From contig NZ_JAJATZ010000003.1 in assembly GCF_020531945.1 (NCBI RefSeq), positions 248,001 to 312,000 on the forward strand: a stretch of DNA of 64,000 bases, written 5' to 3'. The stretch comes from Loktanella gaetbuli (GTDB taxonomy: Bacteria; Pseudomonadota; Alphaproteobacteria; Rhodobacterales; Rhodobacteraceae). The notes under the pieces were generated by a model, which searched no databases, had not been told where the DNA came from, and was given only the letters and a program-made list of their open reading frames with translations. Position 1 is the stretch's first letter. Each line of letters opens with the position of its first letter. A program made the position numbers and the translations under genes. Of the stretch, positions 7,362 through 16,550 are shown in pieces.

Positions 7362-8759
7362 TTACCACGAGTATGTCACACCCACGCGGCCGCCGACCTT
7401 GCTCTGGTCGAAGCCGTAGGTCACGCCAGCGTCAAGTTGCGTGCGCGCATCCACGCGGTAGGCCCCCGACATGGCAAAGGCCTGCGCCCCGTCAAAGAAA
7501 CCCAGACCGCCCGACACGGCATAGGTCGCGTTCGGATCGACATAAGGCGTGTTCAGCGCCATCGCCATCGCGATGCCGTCCCGGTTGGTCAGGATGTCAT
7601 TGCGGTTCTGCGCAATGGCCGCGCTGTTGGCGACGACACCACCCTCCAGGTCATTCAGGCGCTGGCTCGTGGCACCAAAGGCACCGTTGATCTGGCCGAT
7701 GATATCGGATTCGATCGTGGCAAGGTTGCCATTCTCGTCCGACGTGACCAACCGCAGGGTGCCGCTCTGGGCGTCCCGGCTTGCCTCGGATGCGATGCCG
7801 GGCAGCGTGTAGGTATGCACATTCGTACCGATTACGGCTTGGTTCGCACGGGTTGCGGTGGCACCGTTGCCGATGGCGATGGAGTTGTCACCGGATGCGG
7901 TCGACAGGTTGCCAAAGGCAAGCGCGGTCGCACCGGATGCATTCGCGGCCTCACCCACGGCGGTGGATCGCACGCCACTGGCCTGCGCCAGATGACCAAA
8001 GGCCTGCGCACGTTCCGCGGTTGCCGCGGCCTGCCAGCCGATTGCCGTTGCACCATCACCGTTCGCCGTTGCCTCGCCACCGATTGCTGTCGTGGAATTG
8101 CCGGTTGCCGTGGTCGCGGTGCCGCCCGCATCGTCGCTGCCGATGGCGATGGAATCGACACCGTTTGCGCGCGACTGGTAACCGATCGCGATGCCGCCAT
8201 CGCCCGGCGCGTCCGCATCCTCGCCCACGGCCGTGGAAAATGCACCCGTCGCATCGGCCAGATGACCAAAGGCCTGCGCACGCTCTCCCGTCGCTGCTGA
8301 CTGCCAGCCGATGGCGGTCGTGCCGGCACCCGTCGCCACCGATTCACCGCCGATGGCAGTCGTCGAATTTCCGGTTGCTGCAGAACCTGCACCAACTGCG
8401 ACCGCATCGATACCCTGCGCAGAAGCACCGATCCCATCGCCAGAATTGTTCTGCCCACCGACTGCGACGGCACCTTGGCCCGACGTATTCGCAAAATAGC
8501 CCACGGCGGTATTGTCAGCATCAAACGCGACAGCATTGGAACCAACCGCAGTGGCACCTTCACCGCCGTTGGATGCGATGCTGCCGACAGAAACAGAATT
8601 GGTCCCAAGTGCGATGGCATTCGGGCCAAGCGCGACAGAATCGGTCCCTGCGGCGATGCCGCCACCATCGCCGTAGGCCTGTGCTGCAACACTTTGCGCA
8701 CCCACCAGCAGCGCCGCGGTTGCGACCCCCGTCCACATCGTTTTTCTGGAAATCGTCAT
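7362..8759 (-). CDS. Trimeric autotransporter adhesin (YadA-like)
   Basis: A 465-residue trimeric autotransporter. A signal peptide spans 1-27. The head (about 35-310) is built of YadA-head repeats of the AIGxxSxATG type. A neck-like segment with HTYTLPGIASEAS and VTSDENGNLAT follows at 314-345. The coiled stalk is very short (about 350-390), and the C-terminal YadA anchor (about 400-465) should form the 12-strand trimeric barrel. The last residue is Trp, not the usual Phe or Tyr. Residues 128-182 and 218-272 are an internal duplication (43 of 55 identical). Such proteins bind surfaces, matrix or other cells. Confidence 0.9.
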   Translation of the reverse strand: MTISRKTMWTGVATAALLVGAQSVAAQAYGDGGGIAAGTDSVALGPNAIALGTNSVSVGSIASNGGEGATAVGSNAVAFDADNTAVGYFANTSGQGAVAVGGQNNSGDGIGASAQGIDAVAVGAGSAATGNSTTAIGGESVATGAGTTAIGWQSAATGERAQAFGHLADATGAFSTAVGEDADAPGDGGIAIGYQSRANGVDSIAIGSDDAGGTATTATGNSTTAIGGEATANGDGATAIGWQAAATAERAQAFGHLAQASGVRSTAVGEAANASGATALAFGNLSTASGDNSIAIGNGATATRANQAVIGTNVHTYTLPGIASEASRDAQSGTLRLVTSDENGNLATIESDIIGQINGAFGATSQRLNDLEGGVVANSAAIAQNRNDILTNRDGIAMAMALNTPYVDPNATYAVSGGLGFFDGAQAFAMSGAYRVDARTQLDAGVTYGFDQSKVGGRVGVTYSW

Positions 8760-8879
8760 TTTACCTAATCCCTATGCAATCATTACTTGCCCCAAGGTAA
8801 GGCAACGCTGACGCGTGGCCAGAGAAAACGCATGCAAATTCTTCACGAGATTGTTTATCTTCGTGCGTTTTAGACACTT

Positions 8880-10241
8880 TCAGTCGATTTGGCGCGTCGA
8901 AAGGACAGAATCGTCCAGAACCTTGACCTCTCGTTGCGGGAAGGGGATCGAAATGCCGTTTTCGGCAAAGGCGTCCCACAAAGCCAGATAAACGTTTCCG
9001 CGGATGTTGGTCAGACCGCCGGTGGGGTCCGAAATCCAGAACCGCAGGATGTAGTCAACGGAACTGTCGCCGAACCCGACGATATGGCAGACCGTCGGGC
9101 GAGAGGACAGAACGCGATCCACGCTTTGCGCCGCTGCAATGGCGATCCGTCGGACATCGTGGGGATTGTCGCTGTAGGCCGTGCCGAAATAGATATCCAG
9201 ACGCACGAATTCGTTCGAATGGGACCAGTTCACCACCTGACCGGTGATCAGGTCCTCGTTCGGGATCAGGTATTCCTTGCCGTCGCGTGTGGTGATGCTG
9301 ACGTATCGCGCGCCCAGCGAATTGATCCAGCCAAAGGTATCGCCCAGACTGATGACGTCACCGGGCTTGATCGACTTGTCCAACAGGATGATGACGCCGG
9401 ACACGAGGTTCGACACCACCTTTTGCAGGCCGAAACCCAGACCCACACCGATGGCACCGGACAGAACGGCAAGGCCGGTCAGGTCGATCCCGATGGTCCG
9501 CAGGCCGATGAACACCGCAGCACTGTACAGCGCGATCTGCATCGCCTTGACCGCCAGCACCTGCATGGACGGGCTGATGTCGTTGTTCCCCCGGATGCGT
9601 CCCGTAGCGGTGCGGGACAAGAACCGCGCACCGATCCACAGCACACCGATGATCAGGACAGCCTGCACCAGTTGCAGCAGCGAAAACCGGACCTCGCCGA
9701 TGTGAAATGCCGCGCTGTCCAGCAGCGCCGAAAATTCATCCGTCAGCCCCAGAATCCGCAGTGTGATCCAGGCCCACAGGGTATAGCGGGCCACACCACG
9801 CATGAAGGGATTGCCGATCAAGCGGGTCGTCAGGGCAACCAGCAGCCATGCCAGCGCCAGATTGCCGATGATTTGCAACAGATAGCTGCGGCTGTTCCAC
9901 GTCACCTCTTGCATGACGAAGATCACCAGCCAGATGATCACGACAAATGCGATGCCCCGCAGGCGCCGGTGCACGACCAGCATCCAGCGGATGCGCCACA
10001 TCGGCCAGTCTTCGCGTTCTTTGATCCAGTTGCGCAGACGCGGCGCAAAGATGTGCCGCACCATATGCGCGGCCAGGAAAATCCCGACGAAAATCAGGAT
10101 TTGATACAGGATCCACGGACGCCACAGCGACGATATGAACACCTCGGCCTGCTGGATCAGATCGTGACCGACGCCGACGATTTCCGCGATCGGGGTTTCA
10201 GGGGTCTCTGCTGCCAGCAACAGGTCATCGTGAACGGCCAT
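8880..10241 (-). CDS. Mechanosensitive ion channel, MscS family
   Basis: A 453-residue inner-membrane channel with several predicted helices before the conserved MscS pore helix (LSGAIGVGLGFGLQKVVSNL) and the beta and alpha/beta cytoplasmic domains (DKSIKPGDVI, VSITTRDGKEYLIPNE). It opens under membrane tension to release solutes on osmotic downshock. It is longer than E. coli MscS because of extra N-terminal helices. ATG 10241 with GGGGGAAAG upstream is chosen over a 73-residue longer reading. It is divergent from the first RTX gene. Confidence 0.9.
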   Translation of the reverse strand: MAVHDDLLLAAETPETPIAEIVGVGHDLIQQAEVFISSLWRPWILYQILIFVGIFLAAHMVRHIFAPRLRNWIKEREDWPMWRIRWMLVVHRRLRGIAFVVIIWLVIFVMQEVTWNSRSYLLQIIGNLALAWLLVALTTRLIGNPFMRGVARYTLWAWITLRILGLTDEFSALLDSAAFHIGEVRFSLLQLVQAVLIIGVLWIGARFLSRTATGRIRGNNDISPSMQVLAVKAMQIALYSAAVFIGLRTIGIDLTGLAVLSGAIGVGLGFGLQKVVSNLVSGVIILLDKSIKPGDVISLGDTFGWINSLGARYVSITTRDGKEYLIPNEDLITGQVVNWSHSNEFVRLDIYFGTAYSDNPHDVRRIAIAAAQSVDRVLSSRPTVCHIVGFGDSSVDYILRFWISDPTGGLTNIRGNVYLALWDAFAENGISIPFPQREVKVLDDSVLSTRQID

Positions 10242-10528
10242 AACTTTCCCCCAACAGATCGCGACCGGTGTCCCATGCGACCAAGGCAAGGCTAGCATGC
10301 GAATGACCGGCGTCCAAGACAACGGCGGGAAGGTCGCATTGTAACGCCGCACCGCCAAAGGGAGAGGCCACTTATCCATTCGCGCAATGGATGGGACAAA
10401 TGCCCTACATTGCCGGCATTGACTCGACGGCAACATTCGACAAAGGTCAAGTTGCCACAATTATAACGCATTGATTTCTATATTGTATTCACTTCGGAAA
10501 CAATGCGTCGCATGTCAAGGGATTGACG
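10242..10528. other. Divergent intergenic region, A/T-rich toward the RTX gene
   Basis: About 290 bases separate the channel gene from the first RTX gene. The right-hand part (10450-10490) is markedly A/T-rich for this genome and contains TTGCCA at 10452 followed by TTCTATATTGTATTC, a plausible but poor promoter. The left part has no coding frame that looks real. Confidence 0.35.
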
Positions 10529-11728
10529 ATGGAACTGTTCGTCTTGCCAGCTTTGCTTGGGATCGGTCTGCTGTACGCATTCACGACGGACGATGATGAT
10601 TCCGACGATGATCTTGCAAACGACGAGGGTCTGACGCTGGGCCAGACAGAAGTGTCCGAGCCGTCTGCGCCGACACCCGTATCATCGCCCGATGCAGATC
10701 AGACCCTCACCGGGACAGTCGGTGATGACACGCTGACCGGCGCGGATGGTGATGACCAGATCGAGGCATTTCGCGGCAACGATGTTCTGATCGGCGGTGC
10801 AGGGTCGGACATTCTGAACGGGGCCGCAGGTGATGACGTGCTGCGTGGCGGCGCAGGTCCCGACCTTCTCGTTGGTGGATCGGGTTCGGACGATATCGAC
10901 GGTGGCGCGGGCGACGACCTCATCTTGCCGGGCGTCGGTCGTGACGTGACCGATGGTGGCGACGGCGACGACATCATCATCGACGAACAGGGGTTCGATA
11001 TCATCTACGGTGGCGCGGGTGACGACCTCATCGCCTCGGGCCGTAATCCAGATACAGTGTTCGGCGGCGACGGCGACGACATCATTGTCTATCAGGGTCA
11101 GGCTGGCGTGCTGTCAGGCGATGACGGTGACGATGTCATGGTCGCCATCAACGAATTTGCTTCCCCGGACGGCACGCGCATGGATGGCGGGGCCGGGAAC
11201 GACGTGATGTCCGGCATCGGCGACAGCCTGTTTGGCGGCACCGGCGATGATACCCTGGGCACTTATGAACCCGAAGGTGCCGACGCGGGCAAGGCTGTAT
11301 CACGGCTGAACGGTGGATTTGGCGACGACACCCTGATCAGCGCGGATGGCGACGCCTTTCTGACGGGCAATCAGGGGACCGACAGCTTTGTCGCGACGAC
11401 GACAGGCAAGACGACGATCTTTGACTTTGATCCGGCGACAGAAACCGTCGATTTTCAGGTCGAACTCCCCGACGGGCTGGACCCTGACACGACGCTGACA
11501 CCGACATTGATGATCCGGGGCGTCGGCGCGGATACACAGATCAGCCTTTCCGTGCCAGAGGGCCAATCGGGTCTGGTCCAGAACGAAGAACAGGTCGTGA
11601 TCTTGAAAAATGTCGACCCGGACGATCTGCGGCGTGATAGTGTGACACTGTCGCTGCTCAGCTCGGCGGATCGCACGGCAACGCTTGACGCGACTTTCAG
11701 GCCAACTTTGCCGGATTTCGACGCTTAG
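10529..11728 (+). CDS. RTX-repeat calcium-binding protein with N-terminal hydrophobic anchor (copy 1)
   Basis: A 399-residue acidic protein. Residues 1-17 (MELFVLPALLGIGLLYA) form a hydrophobic segment, followed by an Asp-rich cluster (20-30), a Ser/Pro linker, and nonapeptide RTX repeats of the GGxGxDxUx type from about 70 to 250, which wind into a calcium-filled parallel beta-roll. The C-terminal 130 residues are beta-rich, with the FDFDPATETVDF motif and an ILKNVDPDDL segment typical of such proteins. ATG 10529 has AAGGG upstream; the TTG six bases earlier is less likely. No secretion genes are adjacent. Cell-surface attachment is inferred from the N-terminus. Confidence 0.82.
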   Translation: MELFVLPALLGIGLLYAFTTDDDDSDDDLANDEGLTLGQTEVSEPSAPTPVSSPDADQTLTGTVGDDTLTGADGDDQIEAFRGNDVLIGGAGSDILNGAAGDDVLRGGAGPDLLVGGSGSDDIDGGAGDDLILPGVGRDVTDGGDGDDIIIDEQGFDIIYGGAGDDLIASGRNPDTVFGGDGDDIIVYQGQAGVLSGDDGDDVMVAINEFASPDGTRMDGGAGNDVMSGIGDSLFGGTGDDTLGTYEPEGADAGKAVSRLNGGFGDDTLISADGDAFLTGNQGTDSFVATTTGKTTIFDFDPATETVDFQVELPDGLDPDTTLTPTLMIRGVGADTQISLSVPEGQSGLVQNEEQVVILKNVDPDDLRRDSVTLSLLSSADRTATLDATFRPTLPDFDA

Positions 11729-11778
11729 CGGTCTGCTGCCGCCTTTAACGATGCAACCAATCCGTGGGGGATGATCTG

Positions 11779-13173
11779 ATGGAACTTTTTCTTATACCGG
11801 CCCTGTTGGGGATCGGCCTGATTTACGCGCTGACCAATGACAATGACGATGACGACGAAAACGATAACCCGCCGGCGGACGATGGTCTGACCCTTGGCGT
11901 GACCGAGGTGGCGGAACCGCAACCGGAACCCGAGACACCGGAACCCACCGATCCGCCGATCGCGCCCCTTCAGCTGGGGACCGATGGTGACGACGTTCTG
12001 ACCCTCGACGATAACGACAATCGCTACAGCGCCCTGACCGGCAACGATTCCGTGAATGGTGCCGGTGGTGATGACACGCTGATCGGTGACGACGGCGACG
12101 ACACGCTGCGCGGCGGTGACGGCGACGACATCCTGCGCGGGCGTCTGGGCAATGACGAAATTCGTGGCGATGCTGGCAATGATATCGTCGACGGCGGATT
12201 CGGCGACGACCTGATCGGCGGCGGCACAGGCGACGATCAGGTCTTCGGTGGCGCGGGCAACGACGTCCTGTTCGATGGTGCGGGCGACGACACGCTGAGC
12301 GGCGGCACAGGTGACGACGAAATCAATCTGGTCGCGGGTGTGAACCGTGCCTTTGGCGGTCTGGGCGACGATACGATCAACGCGACCGGCGGGAGCGGCC
12401 TGATCCTCGGCAACGAGGGCGACGATACCGTAACGATCGCGGATACTGCCGATACCGGACCGTTCCGCGTGTTTGGCGGTGACGGTGATGATGCCATCAG
12501 CGCGGGACAATCCGACGACATCCTGTTCGGTGGTGACGGAAACGACGCGATTGACGGCGGGGCTGGCAACGACAAGATCGGCGGCAATGACGGCGATGAC
12601 GACCTCGACGGCGGTGACGGAAACGACGATGTCAGCGGCGGCGACGGGAACGACACTATCAGCGGTGCTGCCGGTGACGACCTGCTGTATGGCGGCGCGG
12701 GCGATGACGTCATCAACGGCGGTGCCGGGGATGATCAGCTCTTTGGTGGCGCGGGCGACGACGTGCTGTCTGGTGGTGCCGGCAGCGACGATCTGTTTGG
12801 CGGGGCGGGAAATGACCTGATCACCGCCTATGATCTTGACGGGACCGACCAGATCACGCTGGGCGACGGTGCCGACCGGGTCGACATCGCGGCCAACGCC
12901 ACGATCACCGACTTTGACCCCGAAACCGACCAGATCAGCATGCTTCTGCTGGTCGAGGATGCCCCCGAGGACAGTCTGGGATCCGAGGTCATGGTGTCAC
13001 TCGAAGAGGTTATCGACGAAACCGGACGCTACACCCTCGTACGTTTCGTGGAACCAGCACCCGAAGGTGCGGTGAACGGCGATATCGTCGTGCGCCTGAA
13101 CAACGTCACAGCCGCCGACCTGACCGAGGACAATTTCACCGCCCTGGTCAGCGATCCCGCACTGGTAACCTGA
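11779..13173 (+). CDS. RTX-repeat calcium-binding protein with N-terminal hydrophobic anchor (copy 2)
   Basis: A 464-residue paralogue of the preceding gene. It opens with MELFLIPALLGIGLIYA, then an Asp/Asn cluster, a Pro/Glu linker (about 50-65) and a longer run of GGxGxDxUx repeats (about 70-360). The C-terminal module (ITDFDPETDQI ... VVRLNNVTAADLTEDNF) resembles the C-terminal part of many type I-secreted RTX proteins. ATG 11779 is preceded by GGGGGAT. It starts 50 bases after copy 1, so they probably share a transcript that ends at the hairpin at 13225. The role could be calcium-dependent surface structure or adhesion; no enzymatic domain is visible. Confidence 0.82.
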   Translation: MELFLIPALLGIGLIYALTNDNDDDDENDNPPADDGLTLGVTEVAEPQPEPETPEPTDPPIAPLQLGTDGDDVLTLDDNDNRYSALTGNDSVNGAGGDDTLIGDDGDDTLRGGDGDDILRGRLGNDEIRGDAGNDIVDGGFGDDLIGGGTGDDQVFGGAGNDVLFDGAGDDTLSGGTGDDEINLVAGVNRAFGGLGDDTINATGGSGLILGNEGDDTVTIADTADTGPFRVFGGDGDDAISAGQSDDILFGGDGNDAIDGGAGNDKIGGNDGDDDLDGGDGNDDVSGGDGNDTISGAAGDDLLYGGAGDDVINGGAGDDQLFGGAGDDVLSGGAGSDDLFGGAGNDLITAYDLDGTDQITLGDGADRVDIAANATITDFDPETDQISMLLLVEDAPEDSLGSEVMVSLEEVIDETGRYTLVRFVEPAPEGAVNGDIVVRLNNVTAADLTEDNFTALVSDPALVT

Positions 13174-13406
13174 AAATGAGGGTGCCGCGAACAGCCGCGC
13201 ACCCGCCTTCCCTCTTGCGACAAAGCGGGGCGAGGTATATCTCGCCCCGCATGAACAGGTTTTTCGACATGGATGATCGCGCCCGGCTGCCTTGGCGGTT
13301 CTTCGGCGCGAACCGGACGATCCTCGCGCATCTATGATGCGCGCGGCGTCGCGTGACGCCCGTCAGACCGATCTCTTCCAACAGCCAATCACATGGGAGT
13401 GGACCA
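13174..13406 (+). other. RTX terminator and leuC leader region
   Basis: This gap holds the RTX terminator and then the leuC upstream region. A 28-codon frame at 13251-13337 (starting MNRFFDMDD, ending ILAHL) stops inside a perfect hairpin (13325-13343, CGCGCATC-TAT-GATGCGCG). It has no leucine run and no good ribosome-binding site, so I do not call it a leucine attenuator. Confidence 0.35.
13225..13264 (+). terminator. Rho-independent terminator after the RTX genes
   Basis: GCGGGGCGAG (13225-13234) pairs perfectly with CTCGCCCCGC (13241-13250) around a GTATAT loop. A TTTTT run follows at 13260-13264, somewhat distant. Confidence 0.65.
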
Positions 13407-14810
13407 ATGTCCCCCAAGACCCTCTACGATAAAATCTGGGATGCGCACCTCGCGCATGAAGCCGACGACGGCACCTGCCTTCTTTATATCGACCGCCATC
13501 TGGTTCACGAAGTGACCAGCCCGCAGGCGTTCGAAGGTCTGCGCATGACAGGCCGCACCGTGCATGCCCCCGACAAGACCATCGCGGTGCCCGATCACAA
13601 CGTGCCGACCACGCTGGACCGCGCCAACGCCGAAACGATGACCGAGGACAGCCGTATCCAGGTCGCTGCACTGGACAAGAACGCCAAGGATTTCGGCATT
13701 CACTACTATCCCGTGTCTGACGTTCGGCAAGGAATCGTGCACATCGTGGGGCCCGAGCAGGGCTGGACCCTGCCCGGCATGACCGTCGTCTGTGGTGACA
13801 GCCACACCGCCACCCACGGCGCATTCGGCGCGCTGGCCCACGGCATCGGCACGTCCGAGGTGGAACACGTGCTGGCGACCCAGACGCTGATCCAGAAGAA
13901 ATCCAAGAATATGAAGGTCGAAATCACTGGTAAGCTGCGCCCCGGTGTCACGGCAAAGGATATCACGATGTCCGTCATCGGTGTCACGGGCACCGCCGGC
14001 GGCACGGGCTATGTCATCGAATACTGTGGCGAGGCGATCCGCGACCTGTCGATGGAAGGCCGGATGACCGTCTGCAACATGGCGATCGAAGGCGGCGCGC
14101 GCGCGGGTCTCATTGCACCCGACGAAAAGACGTTCGCATATTGCCAGGGCCGCCCGCATGCCCCCAAGGGCGCACAGTGGGAAGCCGCGCTGGCGTGGTG
14201 GAAAACCCTGTATTCCGACGACGATGCCCATTGGGACAAGGTCGTGACACTCAAGGGTGAGGACATCGCACCATCTGTGACCTGGGGCACATCGCCCGAG
14301 GACGTACTGCCGATCACCGCAAACGTGCCTGCCGCATCCGATTTCAATGGCGGCAAGGTCGGCGCGGCGCAGCGCTCGCTTGATTACATGGGCCTGACGC
14401 CCGGTACACCACTGTCCGATATCGCCATCGACACCGTGTTCATCGGGTCCTGCACCAACGGCCGGATCGAGGACCTGCGTGCCGCTGCCGCGATCCTCAA
14501 GGGCAAGAAAATTGCTGTGAAACGCGCCATGGTCGTGCCCGGGTCGGGTCTGGTCCGCGCGCAGGCCGAAGAAGAAGGTCTGGCCGATATCTTCAAGGAG
14601 GCCGGTTTCGAATGGCGTCTGGCCGGATGTTCCATGTGCCTCGCGATGAACCCGGACCAGCTGGCACCGGGCGAACGTTGTGCGGCAACCTCCAACCGCA
14701 ACTTTGAGGGACGGCAGGGTCGCGGCGGACGCACACACCTGATGTCGCCCGCCATGGCCGCCGCCGCCGCGATCACTGGCAAACTGACCGACGTTCGGGA
14801 GATGATGTAA
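13407..14810 (+). CDS. leuC: 3-isopropylmalate dehydratase, large subunit
   Basis: A 467-residue aconitase-fold subunit that, with LeuD, isomerises 2- to 3-isopropylmalate in leucine synthesis. The 4Fe-4S ligands are visible as the cysteine of FIGSCTNGR and the pair in AGCSMCLAMNPDQ. The substrate and cofactor loops (CGDSHTATHGAFG, NRNFEGRQGRGG) are intact. ATG 13407 has GGGAG upstream; in-frame extension to 13353 is not supported. Its TAA overlaps leuD's ATG by one base (TAATG). Confidence 0.96.
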   Translation: MSPKTLYDKIWDAHLAHEADDGTCLLYIDRHLVHEVTSPQAFEGLRMTGRTVHAPDKTIAVPDHNVPTTLDRANAETMTEDSRIQVAALDKNAKDFGIHYYPVSDVRQGIVHIVGPEQGWTLPGMTVVCGDSHTATHGAFGALAHGIGTSEVEHVLATQTLIQKKSKNMKVEITGKLRPGVTAKDITMSVIGVTGTAGGTGYVIEYCGEAIRDLSMEGRMTVCNMAIEGGARAGLIAPDEKTFAYCQGRPHAPKGAQWEAALAWWKTLYSDDDAHWDKVVTLKGEDIAPSVTWGTSPEDVLPITANVPAASDFNGGKVGAAQRSLDYMGLTPGTPLSDIAIDTVFIGSCTNGRIEDLRAAAAILKGKKIAVKRAMVVPGSGLVRAQAEEEGLADIFKEAGFEWRLAGCSMCLAMNPDQLAPGERCAATSNRNFEGRQGRGGRTHLMSPAMAAAAAITGKLTDVREMM

Positions 14811-15415
14811 TGGACAAGTTCGACAAACTCAGCGGAATCGCGGCACCCATGCCATTGGTGAACATCGACACCGACATGATCATCCCCAAACAGTTCCTCA
14901 AGACCATCAAGCGGTCGGGTCTGGGCGTGAACCTGTTTGACGAGATGCGCTATGACGACAATGGCGACGAAATCCCCGATTTCGTGCTGAACAAACCGCA
15001 GTATCGCAACGCCGAAATTCTGGTGGCGGGCGACAACTTTGGCTGTGGGTCGTCACGTGAACACGCACCTTGGGCGATCAAGGATTTCGGAATCCGCTGC
15101 GTGATCGCGCCCAGCTACGCCGATATCTTTTACAACAATTGCTTCAAGAACGGCATCCTGCCCGTGGTGCTGCCACAGGAACAGGTCGACGTGTTGATGA
15201 AAGACGCCGAAAAAGGGTCGAACGCCCGGATCGAAATCGATCTGGAAGCGCAGACCATCACGTCGTCCGACGGCGATGTGTTCACCTTCGAGGTCGACAG
15301 CTTCAAGAAGCATTGCCTGATGAACGGTCTGGATGACATCGGTCTGACCATGGAAAAGGCCGCATCCATCAAGGCGTTCGAGGAACAGGCCGCCACGTCG
15401 CGCCCTTGGGTCTGA
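14810..15415 (+). CDS. leuD: 3-isopropylmalate dehydratase, small subunit
   Basis: A 201-residue swivel-domain partner of LeuC. Typical motifs are DTDMIIPKQFLKTI near the N-terminus, GDNFGCGSSREHAPWA in the middle, and FYNNCFKNGILP. Start and leuC stop overlap, giving coupled translation of the two subunits. A hairpin about 30 bases after the stop suggests partial termination before the next two genes. Confidence 0.96.
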   Translation: MDKFDKLSGIAAPMPLVNIDTDMIIPKQFLKTIKRSGLGVNLFDEMRYDDNGDEIPDFVLNKPQYRNAEILVAGDNFGCGSSREHAPWAIKDFGIRCVIAPSYADIFYNNCFKNGILPVVLPQEQVDVLMKDAEKGSNARIEIDLEAQTITSSDGDVFTFEVDSFKKHCLMNGLDDIGLTMEKAASIKAFEEQAATSRPWV

Positions 15416-15445
15416 AAACAACACTGATTGAGTAAAACTGTCTGT

Positions 15446-15477
15446 ATGGGGCTGGCGCGAGCTGGCCCCATCATTTT
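15446..15477 (+). terminator. Hairpin after leuD
   Basis: ATGGGGC (15446-15452) pairs with GCCCCAT (15465-15471), with possible extra pairing in the loop, followed by CATTTT. It is a weak to moderate intrinsic terminator between leuD and the next gene. Confidence 0.5.
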
Positions 15478-15710
15478 GTGGTCACACCCAAGGCTGACGC
15501 ACGAGCGCCACAAAAGGGTTGCAAAGCCGCACCACCCCTGCCCCAAAACGGCCAACGGCTTTCCTCATATATCTCAGGCGCTTGTGCGACCGGGATGAAA
15601 GGGGCAGAATTATGGCAATCAAGAGGCAGCCCGCCACATTTGCGGGACACGAAAACGGAACAAAGGGTCGGCATCGTATCGCCCCTGGCCGTAACAAGGA
15701 CGAGCAGTCG

Positions 15711-16550
15711 ATGAACACGACCCTGCTAAAGGCGTTCGCGCGCGCTTTGTGCGTGTTGGCGCTTATTGCGACGCCGACGCTGTTTCTACCGCAGCCCGCA
15801 GGCGGCAATTCGGCCGTTGTCGCCCTCGTTGCCATTTTTGCCGCGATTTTCACGGTCGTCGAATACAGTTCCGCCAGCCCCAGCTTTATCGAATTCCGCA
15901 GCGCCCCCCCGTTCAACCGCCTGCGTTTTGCCGCCCTGTTCGTGACCGTTCTGACCCTGTCGCTGATCATGCGCGGCGAAGAGGCGCCGTCCACGCTGAC
16001 AATGCTGTTGCAGGTCATCGGACAGCAGGTCGGCAACGCGATGGACGTGCCGTTTTCGCCAGTGCGCCTGATCCAACTGATGATGACCGACGACACACCC
16101 GCCCATGTCATGGAAACGCTGCGCGTTGCAGCGGGACTTGCCTATGTCGTGTCGCTGCTGTCGATTGCGACGTTCATCGTGATGCTGCGGGTCAAACGCT
16201 GGCCGCGTCGGACCGACAGTTTCAACGTCTGGATCAATCTGCCCATGTTCGACCCCACCGCTGGCGACGATGTGGTAGTGCGCCTGAACCGTGACAGCCA
16301 GATTAACCTTATCTTAGGTTTTCTGCTGCCATTCCTAATCCCGGCGATTGGCAAGCTGATCACGATCTATGCCACTCCGATCGCGCTGAACGATCCGCAG
16401 ACCCTGATCTGGATGGTGGCCGCATGGGCATTCTTGCCTTCGAGTTTGTTGATGCGCGGGATCGCGTTGTCGCGGGTGGCACAGATGATCCATGCCCAGC
16501 GCAAACGCGCATACGCCGCCGCTGCTGCCAATGGTTTGCTGCCGGTCTGA
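15711..16550 (+). CDS. Integral membrane protein between leuD and leuB
   Basis: A 279-residue protein with about five hydrophobic helices: residues ~10-28, ~33-52, ~75-93, a segment near 145-165, and two C-terminal helices (GFLLPFLIPAIGKLITIYA and WMVAAWAFLPSSLLM). I do not recognise a named family; similar genes next to leucine genes are familiar to me from Rhodobacterales. ATG 15711 has AAGGA ten bases upstream. An in-frame ATG at 15612 would add 33 polar residues without a good site. Its 3' end appears to overlap the next gene. Function unknown. Confidence 0.65.
   Translation: MNTTLLKAFARALCVLALIATPTLFLPQPAGGNSAVVALVAIFAAIFTVVEYSSASPSFIEFRSAPPFNRLRFAALFVTVLTLSLIMRGEEAPSTLTMLLQVIGQQVGNAMDVPFSPVRLIQLMMTDDTPAHVMETLRVAAGLAYVVSLLSIATFIVMLRVKRWPRRTDSFNVWINLPMFDPTAGDDVVVRLNRDSQINLILGFLLPFLIPAIGKLITIYATPIALNDPQTLIWMVAAWAFLPSSLLMRGIALSRVAQMIHAQRKRAYAAAAANGLLPV

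Noticed and set aside
7944..8378. DNA tandem repeat of non-coding origin
   Set aside because: The repeated blocks are in-frame adhesin head modules and are explained by protein duplication.
10700..12800. CRISPR or satellite array in the RTX genes
   Set aside because: The periodic nine-codon repeats are in frame, vary at synonymous sites and encode GGxGxDxUx calcium-binding turns. There are no constant spacers.
13251..13337. Leucine attenuator leader peptide before leuC
   Set aside because: The 28-codon frame has few Leu codons, no clear ribosome-binding site, and no alternative antiterminator stem that I can see.
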